Of a DNA stretch of 8,688 nt, positions 6,638 to 8,688 are shown piece after piece (position 1 is the stretch's first letter; every line of letters starts with the position of its first letter). This DNA is from an uncultured Lachnospiraceae bacterium. Lineage in GTDB: Bacteria > Bacillota > Clostridia > Lachnospirales > Lachnospiraceae. The notes beneath the pieces were generated by a model. The model did no database searches and was not told the origin of the DNA. It worked only from the letters and a program-made list of their open reading frames with translations. Where the stretch lies: positions 1 to 8,688 of the forward strand of contig CAMODS010000047.1 of assembly GCA_946611525.1 (NCBI GenBank). Direction: 5' to 3'. The position numbers were made by a program, and so were the translations under genes.

Positions 6638-7384
6638 TCACAGTACCTTGGCTAAAAAGCTCTGTAGGCGGTCACTCTTGGGAGACTCAAATATCTCCTC
6701 CGGAGTACCGGTCTCGATGATCTTACCGGAATCCATGAAAACTATACGCTCCGCCACCTCTCTGGCAAAGCCCATCTCGTGAGTTACCACCACCATTGTC
6801 ATACCTTCCCCGGCCAACTCCTTCATAACATCCAAAACCTCTCCCACCATCTCCGGATCAAGGGCAGATGTAGGCTCATCAAAGAGCATGACCTCAGGCT
6901 CCATCATCAGTGCACGGACAATGGCGATACGTTGCTTCTGTCCGCCTGACAGCTGGTCGGGATAGGCGTCACCACGTTCAGCCAGGTTGACTCTCTCAAG
7001 AAGGCCCTTAGCCTGCTCCTTTGCCTCATCATAGCTTTTCTTTAGCACCTTTTCCGGGGCTATGGTCATGTTTTTGAGCACTGTCATATTGGGGAAAAGA
7101 TTGAAGTGCTGGAACACCATACCCATCTTCTGTCTGTGGAGGTTTATATCGATCTTCGGATCGGTGATATCCACATCATCCACAAAAATATGGCCGGATG
7201 AAGGCATCTCCATAAGATTTAAGCTTCTAAGCAGGGTGGACTTTCCGGAGCCGGAAGGGCCTATGATACACACCACCTCTCCCTTTTTAATATTAATGGA
7301 TACTCCGTCCAGAGCATGGATGGTGTGATCCCTGTAGTGCTTGTGGAGGTCCTCAACTCTTATCAAATATGACTCATCTTTCAT
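6638..7384 (-). CDS. Polar amino acid ABC transporter, ATP-binding subunit
   Basis: Cytoplasmic ATPase that powers amino acid import (GlnQ/HisP type), 248 residues, the usual length. Motifs: Walker A GPSGSGKST (42-50), Q-loop FQHFNLFP (Q92), signature LSGGQKQR (145-152), Walker B VMLFDE (165-170), D-loop SALD (173-176), and the switch histidine H202 in VTHEMGFAREVA. ATG 7384 is chosen: AAAGGAGG (7402-7395) lies 10 nt upstream inside the permease gene, and the family's N-terminus starts shortly after. A TTG at 7405 would add 7 residues but has no suitable site. It overlaps the permease end by 11 nt, a sign of translational coupling and equal dosage. Substrate not determinable; glutamine, cystine and other polar amino acids are all possible. 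Confidence 0.95.
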   Translation of the reverse strand: MKDESYLIRVEDLHKHYRDHTIHALDGVSINIKKGEVVCIIGPSGSGKSTLLRSLNLMEMPSSGHIFVDDVDITDPKIDINLHRQKMGMVFQHFNLFPNMTVLKNMTIAPEKVLKKSYDEAKEQAKGLLERVNLAERGDAYPDQLSGGQKQRIAIVRALMMEPEVMLFDEPTSALDPEMVGEVLDVMKELAGEGMTMVVVTHEMGFAREVAERIVFMDSGKIIETGTPEEIFESPKSDRLQSFLAKVL

Positions 7385-8099
7385 TTCTGCGAAGCCTCCT
7401 TTCAAGACGTGTGTCCAGCGCCGTCAAGCCCATAACCATGACCAGGTAGATGGCTGCCACCGCCAGAAGTGGCATAAATGCCGAATAGGTACGGCTTCGT
7501 ATCAGGTCGCCCATTTTTGTCAGATCCTCCACGCCTATGTAGCCCGCCACGGAGGTTTCCTTTATGAGCACGATGAACTCGTTGAAAAGTGCAGGCAGCA
7601 CGTTTTTTATGACCTGGGGCACCACCACATACCTCATGGTCATATAGTAGTTCAGTCCCAGAGATCTGCCGGCCTCAAACTGTCCCTCATCTATGGACAT
7701 GATACCGCCTCTGATGATCTCTGCCACGTAGGCTCCGGAATTGATACCGAAAGCGATCATGGCCACCAGGATATCATTGTTTGATGAGGCAAAGATAATG
7801 AAATAGGCTATCAAAAGCTGGACCACCGTAGGCGTACCTCTGATCACTGTAAGGTATAGCCTGCAAATGGCATTGGCAACGCGCAAAAGGTGGTAAGCTG
7901 CACCGCCACGCCTTTTCATATCCTCTCCGTTTTTGTCATAGGTGGAGCGCACTGCGGCTATAATGACACCGATGACCACACCGATGACCAGGGCAACGGA
8001 TGTGATCTCCAAAGTAGCCACCACGCCCTTTAATATCATGAGCCATCTGTCGCTCTCAACAAAGTTCAGAATAAAATCAGCTTTTATTCTATCAAACAT
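7374..8099 (-). CDS. Polar amino acid ABC transporter, permease subunit
   Basis: Inner-membrane channel subunit of the His/Glu/Gln/Arg permease family, 241 residues. Hydrophobic segments are seen at about 25-50, 88-105, 108-127, 165-182 and 207-228, consistent with the five-helix core. The EAA-type loop that contacts the ATPase lies at about 127-161 (EIIRGGIMSIDEGQFEAGRS, then LGL and a conserved VVPQ). A hydrophilic stretch at 51-75 (RSTYDKNGEDMKRRGG) sits between the first and second segments and is longer than in many relatives. ATG 8099 has AAGGGGAAG (8112-8104) with about 7 nt from its G-run. Only one permease gene is present, so the channel is probably a homodimer. It follows the binding-protein gene after 79 nt containing a hairpin. 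Confidence 0.95.
   Translation of the reverse strand: MFDRIKADFILNFVESDRWLMILKGVVATLEITSVALVIGVVIGVIIAAVRSTYDKNGEDMKRRGGAAYHLLRVANAICRLYLTVIRGTPTVVQLLIAYFIIFASSNNDILVAMIAFGINSGAYVAEIIRGGIMSIDEGQFEAGRSLGLNYYMTMRYVVVPQVIKNVLPALFNEFIVLIKETSVAGYIGVEDLTKMGDLIRSRTYSAFMPLLAVAAIYLVMVMGLTALDTRLERRLRRNER
7967..7990 (-). repeat. 12-bp direct tandem repeat inside the permease gene
   Basis: CACCGATGACCA occurs twice in exact tandem (7967-7978 and 7979-7990). On the coding strand it encodes a repeated V-I-G-V in the first membrane segment (residues about 38-45). The reading frame is kept, so gain or loss of a copy would change helix length by four residues. It may simply reflect low-complexity coding for a hydrophobic helix. 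Confidence 0.6.
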
Positions 8100-8133
8100 G
8101 GATCTTCCCCTTTTATATCTTATTCTTTACAAA

Positions 8134-8158
8134 GAAGACCTCGACAGTCGAGGTCTTC
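8134..8158 (-). terminator. Intercistronic hairpin between binding protein and permease
   Basis: Arms GAAGACCTCGA and TCGAGGTCTTC pair perfectly over 11 bp around a 3-nt loop. The hairpin lies 20 nt after the binding-protein stop on the minus strand. It is followed by CTTTGTAAAG rather than a clean T-run, so it is probably a partial terminator or an mRNA-stabilising element. In such operons this arrangement usually yields more binding protein than channel and ATPase. Confidence 0.6.
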
Positions 8159-8178
8159 ACTGGTGTAATGGTTTGGCT

Positions 8179-8688
8179 TTATCCCTCAGTCGGAATGTAT
8201 TTCCCTACAATGGAGTCCACAGTACCGTCTGATTTCAGCTCTTCAAGTGCCTTATTGATAGCCTCCAAAAGCTTCTCCTTTTCCTTGGCAGTGCAGATGG
8301 CATATTCCTCTTCCACATAGGTTGTTTCAAGAACCTTAAGACCCTCATTTGCGGCAACATAAGCCTTGGCAGGCTCATTGTCGATGATGACACAGTCGAT
8401 CTTTCCTGTAGAAAGAGCCTGGACTGCATCTGTTCCGGTCTTGAATCTGGTGATGGCGTCTTCGCCGTAATCACCGCTTGCATATATGTCGCCGGTGGTT
8501 CCCTGCTGAACACCGATACTTGTATCACTACTGAGATCATCGACTGATGCGATGCTGCTTCCCTCGGAAACTATGATGGACTGGATGCCCTTTGCATAGG
8601 TATCGGAGAAATTAACGCTCTGCTTTCTCTCGTCAGTAACTGTCATTCCGGCCATGCCCATATCATACTTGCCACTCTGGACTCCCGC
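8179..8688 (-). CDS. Amino acid ABC transporter substrate-binding protein, family 3 (C-terminal part, cut by window edge)
   Basis: Extracytoplasmic binding protein that captures the ligand for the permease and ATPase encoded next. The last 169 codons plus TAA are visible; the lipoprotein signal and first lobe are beyond the right edge, and the frame is open to base 8688. Typical features of bacterial solute-binding family 3 are present: YDMGMAGMTVTDERKQSVNFSD near the edge, in the usual MxxTxERxxxVxFS pattern, then the inter-lobe segment SIGVQQGTTGD, AVQALSTGKIDCVIIDNEPA, and an EYAICTAKEKEKLLEAINKA segment before the terminal GTVDSIVGKYI. It is first of the transporter genes seen here. Ligand cannot be decided without the full binding pocket. 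Confidence 0.93.
   Translation of the reverse strand, partial: AGVQSGKYDMGMAGMTVTDERKQSVNFSDTYAKGIQSIIVSEGSSIASVDDLSSDTSIGVQQGTTGDIYASGDYGEDAITRFKTGTDAVQALSTGKIDCVIIDNEPAKAYVAANEGLKVLETTYVEEEYAICTAKEKEKLLEAINKALEELKSDGTVDSIVGKYIPTEG

Noticed and set aside
7385..7405. Longer ATPase reading from TTG 7405
   Set aside because: The AAAGGAGG sits inside this extension and points to ATG 7384; the extension is just the permease 3' end read in another frame.
8104..8130. TATAAA-like -10 just ahead of the permease gene
   Set aside because: No -35 at proper spacing, and the predicted start would fall in or next to the ribosome binding site; the gene is better read as part of the transporter operon.

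Overview
The window reads like the chromosome of a low-to-moderate-GC Gram-positive anaerobe, most likely a clostridium of the Lachnospiraceae type. This is an inference from strong GGAGG-type ribosome binding sites, compact operons, [NiFe]-hydrogenase maturation genes, direct-sulfhydrylation enzymes and a polar amino acid ABC transporter. No RNA gene, phage gene, insertion sequence or CRISPR array is visible. Nearly everything lies on the minus strand; the single plus-strand gene is the uncharacterised one.

Layout, right to left along minus-strand transcription: (i) 8688-4221 is a probable operon. It holds the C-terminal part of a family 3 solute-binding protein, then an amino acid ABC permease and its ATPase (overlapping by 11 nt), then hypD 21 nt later, then an intracellular GH13 alpha-amylase-family enzyme. 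It closes with a strong intrinsic terminator at 4179-4211. (ii) 4158-1842 is a two-gene sulfur operon, metY (O-acetylhomoserine sulfhydrylase) and cysK (cysteine synthase). It has its own good sigma-A-type promoter and a perfect 16-bp palindrome at the predicted transcription start. (iii) 1784-1807 is a perfect inverted repeat serving as a terminator between cysK and the convergent plus-strand gene. (iv) 691-1770 (+) is a 359-aa protein whose pattern suggests two degenerate GNAT-like units. (v) 541-690 is a divergent promoter region with an 18-bp near-palindrome. (vi) 534-1 is the N-terminal 178 codons of hypE, running off the left edge.

Two themes connect the genes. MetY and CysK both consume sulfide to make homocysteine and cysteine, and the neighbouring transporter could supply a related amino acid, although its substrate cannot be read from sequence. 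HypD and HypE act in the same pathway, building the Fe(CN)2CO group of [NiFe] hydrogenases. Here they are separated by about 5 kb, with hypD sitting behind the transporter and ahead of the glycosidase. No clearly new multi-gene system is visible. The most unusual items are the unknown plus-strand protein, the two promoter-proximal palindromes, and the displaced hypD.
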